Below, piece after piece: positions 37,796 to 45,951 of a stretch of DNA of 46,531 bases. A program made the position numbers and the translations under genes. The notes beneath the pieces were generated by a model. The model saw only the letters and a list, made by a program, of their open reading frames with translations, was not told the origin of the DNA and did no database searches. Every line of letters starts with the position of its first letter. Positions within the stretch are counted from its first letter, which is position 1. The DNA is from Gammaproteobacteria bacterium (GTDB lineage Bacteria > Pseudomonadota > Gammaproteobacteria > Steroidobacterales > Woeseiaceae): NCBI GenBank assembly GCA_029884455.1, contig JAOUHU010000019.1:1-46531 (forward strand). The letters are read 5' to 3'.

Positions 37796-38662
37796 TTATT
37801 TTTGCTTGCTGCCGCGGGCGGTGAGCAAGTCGTGCAGGGCGTCAACGTCTTCGTGCAGCAGGTAATCGGCCTGGTCCCGCCAGCCGCTCAACATCGGCAG
37901 ATTTCTTTCGTTGACCAGCAGGTGCTCCTCATTGCCCTGGGCAGTGATGTCCCAACCGGGTACCGCGACGACCGAGCGTACTCGGACGCGATGATCCAGC
38001 AGACGCCGAAATTCGCGCTCCAGGCTGGCGATCCGGGCGTTGGCGGCCACCAGCGAGCGCGTCTTGCCGCCGGGCGCAAATAACAGCGCATGTCCCTGCA
38101 GGCTTACCTGGCCGTTTTTCCTCGCGGGTAGTGCAAATACGCTGACTGCATATGCGCCGTTGTGGCCGACGATAAGGTGATCAATAATGCCTGCGTCGGT
38201 CTCGACGTCGTGATAGCTACGACCCATGCCGTCCGCCAAACGCTGCAACTGATGGCCAACAGCAATGTTGGCATCGCGGCGCAGACGAATACGATGGCAC
38301 GCCAGTGCTGTCGACAACAGTCGACAAAATGCAAGCATTGTGCCTGTCAGGAGAGCGCCCAGCAGTATGTGCAGCTGCCAGACCGGGTAGCCGATGAACA
38401 AGGCTCTGGCCTGCAAAACATAAGCGGCAACAAACAGCAGCACGAAGACAACCCCGGCTCCCAGGTAAGTCGATTGGTTGCTGTTTAGTCGGTCGAATTC
38501 ATCGCGAAAACGTTGCGCCGCTTCGCGCATCGTGCTGCCGGAAAAATTGCTGCCATTGCCGATACTGCGACTGATTAGTTGCCAGGACCTGGCGATCAGG
38601 AAGAATACGAGACTGCTCGCCAGTGCTATGGTCGCTGCGCCGCTGATGCCCTCGATATCCAT
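37796..38662 (-). CDS. Membrane protein with NERD-like domain
   Basis: A 288-residue protein with three membrane segments (about residues 8-30, 66-86 and 94-116) and a C-terminal domain (about 130-250) resembling the nuclease-related NERD domain. TDAGIIDHLIVGHNGAYAVSVF corresponds to the core where active nucleases read D...ExK; here the Asp remains but the ExK pair is replaced, so nuclease activity is doubtful. The assignment is from motif layout only. The start is the ATG at 38662. A perfect CRP-type site lies 60 bases upstream. Confidence 0.6.
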   Translation of the reverse strand: MDIEGISGAATIALASSLVFFLIARSWQLISRSIGNGSNFSGSTMREAAQRFRDEFDRLNSNQSTYLGAGVVFVLLFVAAYVLQARALFIGYPVWQLHILLGALLTGTMLAFCRLLSTALACHRIRLRRDANIAVGHQLQRLADGMGRSYHDVETDAGIIDHLIVGHNGAYAVSVFALPARKNGQVSLQGHALLFAPGGKTRSLVAANARIASLEREFRRLLDHRVRVRSVVAVPGWDITAQGNEEHLLVNERNLPMLSGWRDQADYLLHEDVDALHDLLTARGSKQK

Positions 38663-38701
38663 ACCCAGGCCCCTGGCAAAATCCGTCAGTGCTCAGGTTA
38701 G

Positions 38702-38715
38702 CCGCCGCGCGGCGG
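38702..38715. repeat. 14-bp GC palindrome
   Basis: CCGCCGCGCGGCGG is a perfect palindrome in the divergent region between the NERD-like and DUF2799 genes, seven bases from the CRP-type site. It could form a short stem or be a protein-binding site; neither can be shown. Confidence 0.4.
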
Positions 38716-38721
38716 TGCCAC

Positions 38722-38737
38722 TGTGATCCAGGTCACA
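38722..38737. promoter_or_regulatory. CRP-family binding site
   Basis: TGTGATCCAGGTCACA matches the CRP consensus TGTGA-N6-TCACA exactly, and the flanks also resemble each other (AC before, CT after). It lies in the 183-base divergent gap, 60 bases from the NERD-like start and 109 bases from the DUF2799 start. A weak TAACCT on the minus strand would put its centre near -41.5 for the NERD-like gene, and a TATCCT on the plus strand near -82.5 for DUF2799. Confidence 0.65.
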
Positions 38738-38845
38738 CTGGTAACCCGGCAAGTGTCGAACAAGGCGCAATTTTCAGCATCAATTCAGCTAGCGAAAAGT
38801 ATCCTCGGTGCAGACTTAAGGTGAAGCAGCAAAAAGGGGTAGGCC

Positions 38846-39478
38846 ATGCGTAGCATGTCAGCAAATATTGCGTTGTCGCTTGTGATTCTGGCACTTGCCG
38901 GTTGCGCGTCGATGAGTAGCGAGGAATGCACAGCCAGCGACTGGTCCGCCGTCGGTTATGAGGACGGATCGCGCGGCTATACATCAGACCGCTTTGGTGG
39001 CCACCGCAAGGCTTGTGCCAAGCACGGTGTTACCGCGGACTTCAGCGCCTATCAGCAGGGACGAACGGCCGGCCTTATCGAGTACTGTCAACCTGGGCGA
39101 GGCTTCAATGCTGGTGCAAGTGGTGCACAGTATTATGGCGTTTGCAGCGCCGATCTGGAGCCGGAATTCCTGGATGCCTATCGCGTTGGCCAGCAACTGT
39201 ACACGCTGAGATCGAATGTCAATTCCGCAAATTCGCAGATCTATGCCCGGCAGCGGGAAATCGACGATATCGAAATCGCCGTACGCACCAAGCAAGCGCT
39301 GCTAATCAGTGCTGAAACGACGCCGCAGGATCGAGTTCTGTTGCTGGCGGACCTGGCGAAATTGTCCGAGCGCAAGGGCGAACTTGAGTCAGAGATTGAC
39401 GCGCTGATTGCGGATCGAGCCCGCTACGAACGGGACCTGCAGAATTACGAAGAAACCGTAGCCTCATACGGCTACTAG
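38846..39478 (+). CDS. DUF2799 lipoprotein
   Basis: A 210-residue predicted lipoprotein (lipobox LAGC, Cys 20) of the DUF2799 family. DWSAVGYEDGSRGYTSDRFGGHRKAC is the characteristic first motif, with the later GLIEYCQPGRGFNAGASGAQY block, conserved cysteines and a C-terminal coiled coil (about residues 125-200). The role is unknown; an envelope location is expected. The start is the ATG at 38846 with a G-rich ribosome-binding site. Its TAG stop shares the palindrome CTAG with the stop of the convergent gene. Confidence 0.85.
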   Translation: MRSMSANIALSLVILALAGCASMSSEECTASDWSAVGYEDGSRGYTSDRFGGHRKACAKHGVTADFSAYQQGRTAGLIEYCQPGRGFNAGASGAQYYGVCSADLEPEFLDAYRVGQQLYTLRSNVNSANSQIYARQREIDDIEIAVRTKQALLISAETTPQDRVLLLADLAKLSERKGELESEIDALIADRARYERDLQNYEETVASYGY

Positions 39479-39888
39479 GCAAGCGGGTCGCTGTCGGAGT
39501 TCTGGCGGCGATCACTGCCTTTGCGTTGCTCCGATTCGAACGTGCCTGTGGCGCCGCCGAGCCTGCCGGCAGCGAACGGGCTGCGACGGTCAAGATTCGC
39601 ACGCCGATCCTGGTGATGCAGAAATTTGCATTCGCAATCTATGAGTTCGCAGCCAGGTAACGGCAATTTTGGCGCCGCCGTCGCCAGAAAGCGCCGCCCC
39701 ACCATTTCTTTGGCGGACCTGCATGCGCGGCTGCCGACACGAATGGACACCGCATGGTACTGGGAACTGCCTGGCTTTTGCGTCGCACTCGATGGTATGT
39801 CCTCGGCGGGGGGGCTGCGGCGCAAGCGAATCATCCACCACAAGCCGCCAAGCAGTATCACAACAAACACGAGCGTTATCAGATTCAA
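39475..39888 (-). CDS. Conserved membrane protein with Cys/His and DRR motifs
   Basis: A 137-residue protein with one N-terminal membrane helix (residues 3-20) and a soluble domain. FHAVSI-like YHAVSIRVG and the block DCECKFLHHQDRR at residues 84-96 (C85, C87, H91, H92), then LDRRSPF and a later SDRR, form a pattern I have seen in uncharacterised gammaproteobacterial proteins. The Cys and His cluster could bind a metal. The start is a TTG at 39888 with GAGGG five bases upstream. No function is known to me. Confidence 0.7.
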   Translation of the reverse strand: MNLITLVFVVILLGGLWWMIRLRRSPPAEDIPSSATQKPGSSQYHAVSIRVGSRACRSAKEMVGRRFLATAAPKLPLPGCELIDCECKFLHHQDRRANLDRRSPFAAGRLGGATGTFESEQRKGSDRRQNSDSDPLA

Positions 39889-39961
39889 CCTTGCCCTCGT
39901 CGCGCACTCAAGACCAGCTTTACGGGCCTAGCATGAGATCATTGCGAAAAAATTACCACGT

Positions 39962-40468
39962 TTAGTTAGTCGTGGTCGATTCTTTGTTGTCCTGCTGTGC
40001 AATATACGCTGCGATCGGCGCGTATACTTCGGCATCCTGCACGGACGTCATGCCCTGAAACATTTCCACGTAGTAAGGCCGGATACCCGGCCAGGTATCC
40101 AGTGTGTGCGCGAGGCCAGACACGTAGGCCTCGAGCGTTTCGCGACCAAGCAGGCCATTGTCGTAGGCACTTTGTACGGCCCACAAGATGCTGAAATAGT
40201 GCCGCGCAATACCGCGGATTTGCGAGGTCTCCGTCGCGGTCGTCAGGTGCGCTTCCGGGGCCTCAAGTTTTGGAAACAATTTTGCGAACTCGGGATTGCT
40301 GGCACGCTCAAGGTGCAGCGCGTCATAGGCTATGGCTATATGCATCGCCGTCTGCGCCGCGGCGATACGATTTGACTGTCGCACTTCCGCCGCCAGCAAC
40401 AATAGCGCCGCAACAATACTGACTACGCCGACAATTTCCAGCAGTTCACGCCAATGCCGATTTGTCAT
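39962..40468 (-). CDS. Single-pass membrane protein, unknown
   Basis: A 168-residue protein with one membrane segment near residues 9-26 and a helical C-terminal domain. Similar proteins are common in marine gammaproteobacteria, but I know of no function. The start is the ATG at 40468 (MTNRHWREL), which leaves 34 bases to the divergent Mpo1-like start. The frame opens 21 codons earlier, but that would overlap the neighbour. It lies 73 bases upstream of the Cys/His protein gene on the same strand. Confidence 0.65.
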   Translation of the reverse strand: MTNRHWRELLEIVGVVSIVAALLLLAAEVRQSNRIAAAQTAMHIAIAYDALHLERASNPEFAKLFPKLEAPEAHLTTATETSQIRGIARHYFSILWAVQSAYDNGLLGRETLEAYVSGLAHTLDTWPGIRPYYVEMFQGMTSVQDAEVYAPIAAYIAQQDNKESTTTN

Positions 40469-40502
40469 GGATTCAGTATACCGATTCGGGCAGGATACTA
40501 CG

Positions 40503-41039
40503 ATGGGGAAGGACGGTAAACTGATGGACATGCTGACTGCTTATGCGGCTGCACACCAGCATCCGATAAACATATTTGTACACATGATCGGTATTCCGAC
40601 CATCATGCTTGGCGCGTTAATTCCGCTGAGCTGGATCCACACCAGTATCGGCGGGCTCTCGATCAGTCTCGCGCAGTTACTGGTGCTCGGATTTTTCCTG
40701 TTTTACCTGACACTTGATCGCTGGTTCGCGCTGGTATTCCTGGCCTTGGCCCTGGTTTTGGTCAAACTCGCGAGCGGCATCGGCGTTCAGCCCCTCGCGA
40801 CTTCAGGAACAATCGCCGCAATCGCGTTTTTTGGTGGCTATGCGGCCCAGTTTATTGGTCACGCCATCGAAAAGTCGATGCCAGTACTGGTCAGGCATCC
40901 GATTCAGGCCAACCTCGCGGCACCGTTCTTCACAGTGGTCGAATTGTTCAGGTTCGCCGGACTTCGCGAAGACCTGTTCGATGAGCTGCAGCGACGCGTC
41001 GAGATGCTACAGGGTAATCGCGCAAAGTCTTCATCATGA
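40503..41039 (+). CDS. Mpo1-like (DUF962/YGL010w) membrane protein
   Basis: A 178-residue protein with four membrane segments, matching the DUF962/Mpo1 family. Conserved histidines are in HQHPINIFVHMIGIP (H18, H20, H27) and QFIGHAIEKSMP. Yeast Mpo1 is an iron-dependent dioxygenase that alpha-oxidises 2-hydroxy fatty acids; bacterial members are less studied. The start is the ATG at 40503, with AGGA eight bases upstream; an ATG at 40467 is possible. Its stop overlaps the next ATG (ATGA), making it the first gene of the coupled row that follows. Confidence 0.85.
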   Translation: MGKDGKLMDMLTAYAAAHQHPINIFVHMIGIPTIMLGALIPLSWIHTSIGGLSISLAQLLVLGFFLFYLTLDRWFALVFLALALVLVKLASGIGVQPLATSGTIAAIAFFGGYAAQFIGHAIEKSMPVLVRHPIQANLAAPFFTVVELFRFAGLREDLFDELQRRVEMLQGNRAKSSS

Positions 41040-43312
41040 CGCGTCGAATTCTGCCTGTAGCCCTGGCGCTTGCCTTGCTCGTCGCCCTCGCGATAACTCT
41101 GCGAGGGTATAAGCTCTCGTCAGATCTCAAGGTGCTAGTCGGGCCGACCTCGATACCGCGCGGCAATGCAACCTCAGCCAGCGACATCACGGTAAGCAAC
41201 AGGTTTTTCGCGGTGGCGTTTGCGGCGGAAACTGCACCGCCCTGGGGCGTGGCTCGTGGCGGTATCGTCGACATAGCGATCGTGCGTGATGGCGAGATTG
41301 GTTACGACTTTGCCTCACTGGCGGATTTCATGCCGAACAGGTGGTCGAGCTGGCCAACGAGCTATCAGCAGGTCAGTGTCGAAAAAGAAGCACCGGATGA
41401 AGTTGTTATCAGAACCGTGCGCGACTGGGGCGCGGTAAGACTCGAAACCCGGTTTACCATTCGCAACGACAGTCGCAGGATCCATTTGCTGACGCGCATG
41501 ACCAACGAAGGCGAGAACCCGACCGGAGACATCTTCTCCGGTTATGTTGTCTGGCCCGAAGGCGGGTCGCTGTTCGGAGTACCGGGTATGAACGGTGCCT
41601 ATAGCGGCACAGAAGAAAACGCACTCGCAGACTGGTCTGCTGCATATGACGAGAACTGGGCATTGGGTTTGCACGCGCCGTACTCCGAGTTTGCCGACTA
41701 TGACGGGCGTGATCGCTATTTGCAGCATCAGTTACGGCCCGGCGACAGCCGGGAATTTGAGGCATGGCTGCAGATCGAGGCGCAAGGTTCGCTGGCGGAA
41801 TTTGTGCGTTCGCAGATCGAGTTCGAGGGCCTGCCGCATGGGCGAGTGTCGGGTCGCGTCGCAGGCAGTGACGGAAAATTGATTGATCGACCTGCGGTCG
41901 TTGCCATGCAGCACGGTTCTGCCTATGCCTGGACTATAGGCAGGGGTGGCGCTTACGAGTTCGATCTGCCGGCCGGTGAGTACTCGATTTATGCGACGGC
42001 GCGAGGCTACGCAGCCGCCGCATCGTATGACGTAATGGTTTCCGAGGGCAGTGATGTGAGGCTGAATTTCGACGCCGTGCCGCCACCCGGAGCGGTGCGT
42101 TTTCGGGTTGCGGACGCACAGACCGGACAGCCACTGGACGCAAGAATCGATATTCAAAGCGGCTACAAATCACTGATCGGATTTTTTGGCCGGAATACCC
42201 TGTTTACTGAACTCAGCCCCAAGGGCGAAGTGACCGCAAGCATGCCGCCCGGGAATTATGTATTCAAGGTATCAGCTGCGGCCGGATTTACCTCTCTGGA
42301 AAAGCTGGTCGACGTGGTTGTAGTTTCCGGCGGCACTGCCGAGCTGCGAGCTGACATCGCCGTAATGGCAGCACCGAGTGAGCATGGCTGGTACAGCGCC
42401 GATCTGCATCACCACTCGGATGTCCTGGACGGATTCACGGAGGCGGCTTACGTACTTCGCTCCGAACTCGCAGCCGGTGTCGATATCGCTTTCCTCAGTG
42501 ACCACGATTCGGTGATCAACAATGCCGAAATGCAACTGCTGTCGGCGGCGCGTGGCGTGAAATTCATGTCTGGCACCGAATTGTCGCCGTCCTGGGCGCA
42601 TTTCAATGCCTACCCACTGGACGAGGGCAAGGAAATCGATATCGACACCGGCCAGTCGTCCGTACAGGAAATCTTCGCGGCCGCGCGCAGAATGGGGGCG
42701 GACGTTATCGCGGCCAATCATCCTTACAACGGCTATGGATATTTCGCCAGCCTGGACGAGGGGGCGGTACCCGGTGGCTACGACCCCGGGTTCGACCTCG
42801 TGGAAATCATTGGTGGCGGCCACGACGGCAATATTCGAACACTCGACCGGGTTTGGCAGATGTGGAACGAAGGCAAGCGGGCATATTTCAGCGGTGGTTC
42901 GGATGCGCACGATGTCTGGCTGGAGCAGTCCGGGGCCGTGCGTACCTATGTCCATGTTGACGGTGAACTGAGCATCGAGAAGTACGTCAGCTCCCTGAGG
43001 GCCGGGCACGCATACGCGAGCCAGGGTCCGCTTGTCTACCCGGAAATACTTTTCGGTAGCGATATCACCCATGCGCGGGGAAATGAGCTGGTGCTGGCGT
43101 ACACTGTACAGGCCGTTTCGGGACTGCTTTCGGTGCGCCTCATCGAGCGCGGCTCCGAGATTCAGACGCGGTCATTTGAGCAGCTCGCTACCCCGGTAGC
43201 GGTCGATTTCACCGTAAATCCGGACGCCGACACCTGGTACAGCCTGGTGATCGAAGACGAACAGGGCAAGTTCGCGTATACCAACCCGGTCTGGGTTACG
43301 GTCAGTGAATAG
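41036..43312 (+). CDS. CehA/McbA-like PHP-domain metallohydrolase
   Basis: A 758-residue protein with an N-terminal membrane or signal segment (about 5-23), beta-rich domains including a carboxypeptidase-regulatory-like repeat (about 275-430), and a C-terminal PHP-type hydrolase domain (about 450-690). Metal-binding motifs are DLHHHSD (456-462), LSDHDS (around 489), GTELS, NHPYNGYG and SGGSDAHD. Characterised relatives CehA and McbA hydrolyse the ester of carbaryl; the natural substrates are mostly unknown. Export to the periplasm is likely. It overlaps the Mpo1-like gene and precedes the BCCT-like gene by 12 bases. Confidence 0.85.
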   Translation: MTRRILPVALALALLVALAITLRGYKLSSDLKVLVGPTSIPRGNATSASDITVSNRFFAVAFAAETAPPWGVARGGIVDIAIVRDGEIGYDFASLADFMPNRWSSWPTSYQQVSVEKEAPDEVVIRTVRDWGAVRLETRFTIRNDSRRIHLLTRMTNEGENPTGDIFSGYVVWPEGGSLFGVPGMNGAYSGTEENALADWSAAYDENWALGLHAPYSEFADYDGRDRYLQHQLRPGDSREFEAWLQIEAQGSLAEFVRSQIEFEGLPHGRVSGRVAGSDGKLIDRPAVVAMQHGSAYAWTIGRGGAYEFDLPAGEYSIYATARGYAAAASYDVMVSEGSDVRLNFDAVPPPGAVRFRVADAQTGQPLDARIDIQSGYKSLIGFFGRNTLFTELSPKGEVTASMPPGNYVFKVSAAAGFTSLEKLVDVVVVSGGTAELRADIAVMAAPSEHGWYSADLHHHSDVLDGFTEAAYVLRSELAAGVDIAFLSDHDSVINNAEMQLLSAARGVKFMSGTELSPSWAHFNAYPLDEGKEIDIDTGQSSVQEIFAAARRMGADVIAANHPYNGYGYFASLDEGAVPGGYDPGFDLVEIIGGGHDGNIRTLDRVWQMWNEGKRAYFSGGSDAHDVWLEQSGAVRTYVHVDGELSIEKYVSSLRAGHAYASQGPLVYPEILFGSDITHARGNELVLAYTVQAVSGLLSVRLIERGSEIQTRSFEQLATPVAVDFTVNPDADTWYSLVIEDEQGKFAYTNPVWVTVSE

Positions 43313-43324
43313 CGAGGCAACATT

Positions 43325-44455
43325 GTGGCACTCATTCTGACAATTGCGATGGCTGTCACCACCTTGACGGCATTGTTGCTTCTCGCCCGTTGGGGCAACG
43401 TGATCTGCACGGGGCCGATGCCGGTGTCGTTTTTTACTTTCTTTGCGATCCTTTTTACATCCGGTCTGGATGTCGGTCTGATCATGTTTCCGCTGGTCGA
43501 TTTCGAGTTGTACGCGCGCGAGGCGGAATATGGCTTTGCCAACCCGCTGGCAATCGAATTCGGCTTTTGGGGGTTTCTGGTCTGGGCGTTTTACTTTTTG
43601 ACCACGTTCTACTTCTGCATTGTCGAGCCGAAGCTGCAGCTGTTCCAGATACCGGCCATAAAGTTTACCAACAACCTTGTAGTCATCGGCACCTGTGCCT
43701 TTACTGCGTTCCTGTTTCTGCTTTATTTGCCCGACTATATTTTCGGCATCGGGCCGGTATTGCGTTATGGCCTGGTCGCGGCCGTAATCCTGTTCGCAGT
43801 ATTGTCGAGCACCGATATCAAGTATGTGAGAATACTTAGCGTTGCCTCCACCTGGCTGTTCTTTGCGCTGATCGCCGCTGCCTGGCTGTGGTCTGGCATG
43901 GGAGCAAGCGGATTGCTGCGGACTTTGGCGCATATCGGCGATTATTTTTCAAACCTGCATCGTTTCTTAACGCCGATATCCGAGTATCACCAGTTTTATC
44001 TGTACTGGTGGTTTGCGTGGAGCATCATGATTGGGCAGTTTGTCGCGCGCTTCGTTGGCGGATTGAAAGCCTGGCAACTATTTGCTGCACTGCTCATCGT
44101 GCCGTCCATCCCTATCGCGATCTGGTTTTCCGTGCTGTATTTTTACTTCAGCGGTGAGTTGCAGGTGGGACCAATACTGCGTTTCGCGATGGTCGTCGTT
44201 GGCGTCATATTCGTCATCAATTCGCTCGATTCCCTGATCCGGCTGTACACCACCAATCTTGACGTAACGCCCGAGCGGCATGGCCGGTGGCGTTACATCC
44301 TGGGCAACTGGCTGGTGCTGTGCGCACTGGTCATTCTGTACCAGTTCACTCCGCTGAAAATCGAATGGATCGGCCTCATCGTCGTGGCGATTTACGCAAC
44401 CGTTTACTGGAACATTGTTCTGCGGCGCCACCAGCTGACGGGGGTGGCCACGTGA
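43325..44455 (+). CDS. Divergent, short BCCT-like transporter
   Basis: A 376-residue protein with about ten membrane segments. YLYWWFAWSIMIGQFVARF followed by VPSIPIAIWFSV matches the BCCT signature around helix 8, and MPVSFFTFFAILFTSGLDVGL followed by FGFWGFLVWAFYF matches helices 3 and 4. It is far shorter than normal BCCT carriers (500-700 residues), begins near helix 3, and the glycine-rich GMGIG motif is changed to GLDVG. BCCT proteins carry betaine, choline or carnitine, which suits the aldehyde dehydrogenase gene that overlaps its stop by one base. The start is a GTG with GAGG seven bases upstream. Transport activity is uncertain. Confidence 0.6.
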   Translation: MALILTIAMAVTTLTALLLLARWGNVICTGPMPVSFFTFFAILFTSGLDVGLIMFPLVDFELYAREAEYGFANPLAIEFGFWGFLVWAFYFLTTFYFCIVEPKLQLFQIPAIKFTNNLVVIGTCAFTAFLFLLYLPDYIFGIGPVLRYGLVAAVILFAVLSSTDIKYVRILSVASTWLFFALIAAAWLWSGMGASGLLRTLAHIGDYFSNLHRFLTPISEYHQFYLYWWFAWSIMIGQFVARFVGGLKAWQLFAALLIVPSIPIAIWFSVLYFYFSGELQVGPILRFAMVVVGVIFVINSLDSLIRLYTTNLDVTPERHGRWRYILGNWLVLCALVILYQFTPLKIEWIGLIVVAIYATVYWNIVLRRHQLTGVAT

Positions 44456-45951
44456 TGTCAGCAACACGCACGCGATACACCAGCAACACGACCTTGCCCA
44501 GGCAACAGAGCTATATTGGTGGCCGCTACCTGCGCAACCAAAGTGGTGCCACGTTTGTCACGCGTCATCCGGGCAACGATAGAGCGATCTGTGAGGTCGA
44601 GACGGCGGGCGAGGCGGAAGTTAACGCGGCGGTTGCCGCAGCACACGCCGCATTCGACGGCTGGTCGACAACCCGGGCCGTGGAGCGCGGCAATATTCTG
44701 CGCCGGGCGGCCCGCATCCTGCGCCAGCGTAACGACGAACTTGCTGCGCTCGAAACCCTGGATACCGGCAAGCCCATCGCCGAAACCGCGGTCGTCGACA
44801 TCGCAACCGGCGCTGATGTCCTGGAATACTTTGCCGGCGTGGCGCAGGCCATTCACGGCCAGCACGTTGACCTGCCGCCGGCAGCATTTGCCATGGTCCG
44901 TCGCGAGCCGCTAGGCGTTGTTGCCGGCATCGGTGCCTGGAATTACCCGATCCAGATTGCCATGTGGAAGTCTGGCCCGGCGCTCGCCTGCGGTAATACC
45001 ATGGTGTTCAAACCGGCGGAGCAGACGCCGCTGACCGCACTAAAACTGGCCGAAATATACAGCGAGGCCGGTATGCCACCTGGAGTATTCAATGTGGTGC
45101 AGGGCGATGCAGCAACGGGCAAGGCGCTGGTTACACATGCCGATGTCGCCAAGGTGACGCTGACGGGTTCCGTTGAGACGGGCAAAATTGTCATGGCTCA
45201 GGCCAGCAGCGACCTGAAAAAAGTAACGCTGGAACTCGGCGGCAAATCGCCAATCGTCATTTTTGATGACGCCAGCATCGACAATGCCCTGAATGCGGCG
45301 CTGGTGGCGAATTTCTATTCAACGGGCCAGGTTTGTTCCAACGGTACGCGTGTGTTCGTGCAACGGGGCATTTGCGACGAATTTGTGGATCGACTGGCTG
45401 CACGCGCCCGGGCGATCCGCGTCGGTGATCCGTTCGATCCGGTCACACAAATGGGCCCTTTGGTTTCGCGCGAGCACTACGACAAGGTCTGTCGCTACAT
45501 GCAGGTCGCCAAAAATAGTTCTGCACGCCATGTCTGTGGGGGTGAGGTCTTCAAAAATGGCCCGCTTGCCAGCGGCCTGTACGTGACGCCGGCGATATTT
45601 GCCGATTGCAGTGATGACATGGAATTCGTGCGCGAAGAAGTTTTCGGCCCACTGATGTCGGTGTTGTCTTTTGCAACGGAAGAGGAGGCCGTCGCGCGAG
45701 CCAACGCGACAAATTTCGGTCTGGCCGGTGCCGTATTCACACGCGACTTTGCACGCGCGCACCGAGTTGCAACCCGTCTCCAGGCGGGAATCGTCTGGAT
45801 CAACGATTACAACATTACGCCACCGGAGGTGCCCTTCGGCGGCTACAAGCAGTCGGGTATCGGGCGCGAGAACGGCTTGCAGGCGATCGAGCATTACACC
45901 CAGGTGAAAACAATTTATGCCAACCTCGGTGACGTCGCGGAGACATATTGA
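44455..45951 (+). CDS. betB: Betaine-aldehyde-dehydrogenase-like ALDH
   Basis: A 498-residue aldehyde dehydrogenase, most like BetB, which oxidises betaine aldehyde to glycine betaine with NAD(P). IGAWNYPIQIAMWKSGPALACGN and FKPAEQTPLTAL are typical of that group, the general base Glu is in VTLELGGKSP and the nucleophile Cys in GQVCSNGT. GYKQSGIGRENG ends the conserved part. No choline dehydrogenase or BetI is in view, so related amino-aldehydes are possible substrates. The ATG overlaps the transporter stop (TGATG). Confidence 0.85.
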   Translation: MSATRTRYTSNTTLPRQQSYIGGRYLRNQSGATFVTRHPGNDRAICEVETAGEAEVNAAVAAAHAAFDGWSTTRAVERGNILRRAARILRQRNDELAALETLDTGKPIAETAVVDIATGADVLEYFAGVAQAIHGQHVDLPPAAFAMVRREPLGVVAGIGAWNYPIQIAMWKSGPALACGNTMVFKPAEQTPLTALKLAEIYSEAGMPPGVFNVVQGDAATGKALVTHADVAKVTLTGSVETGKIVMAQASSDLKKVTLELGGKSPIVIFDDASIDNALNAALVANFYSTGQVCSNGTRVFVQRGICDEFVDRLAARARAIRVGDPFDPVTQMGPLVSREHYDKVCRYMQVAKNSSARHVCGGEVFKNGPLASGLYVTPAIFADCSDDMEFVREEVFGPLMSVLSFATEEEAVARANATNFGLAGAVFTRDFARAHRVATRLQAGIVWINDYNITPPEVPFGGYKQSGIGRENGLQAIEHYTQVKTIYANLGDVAETY

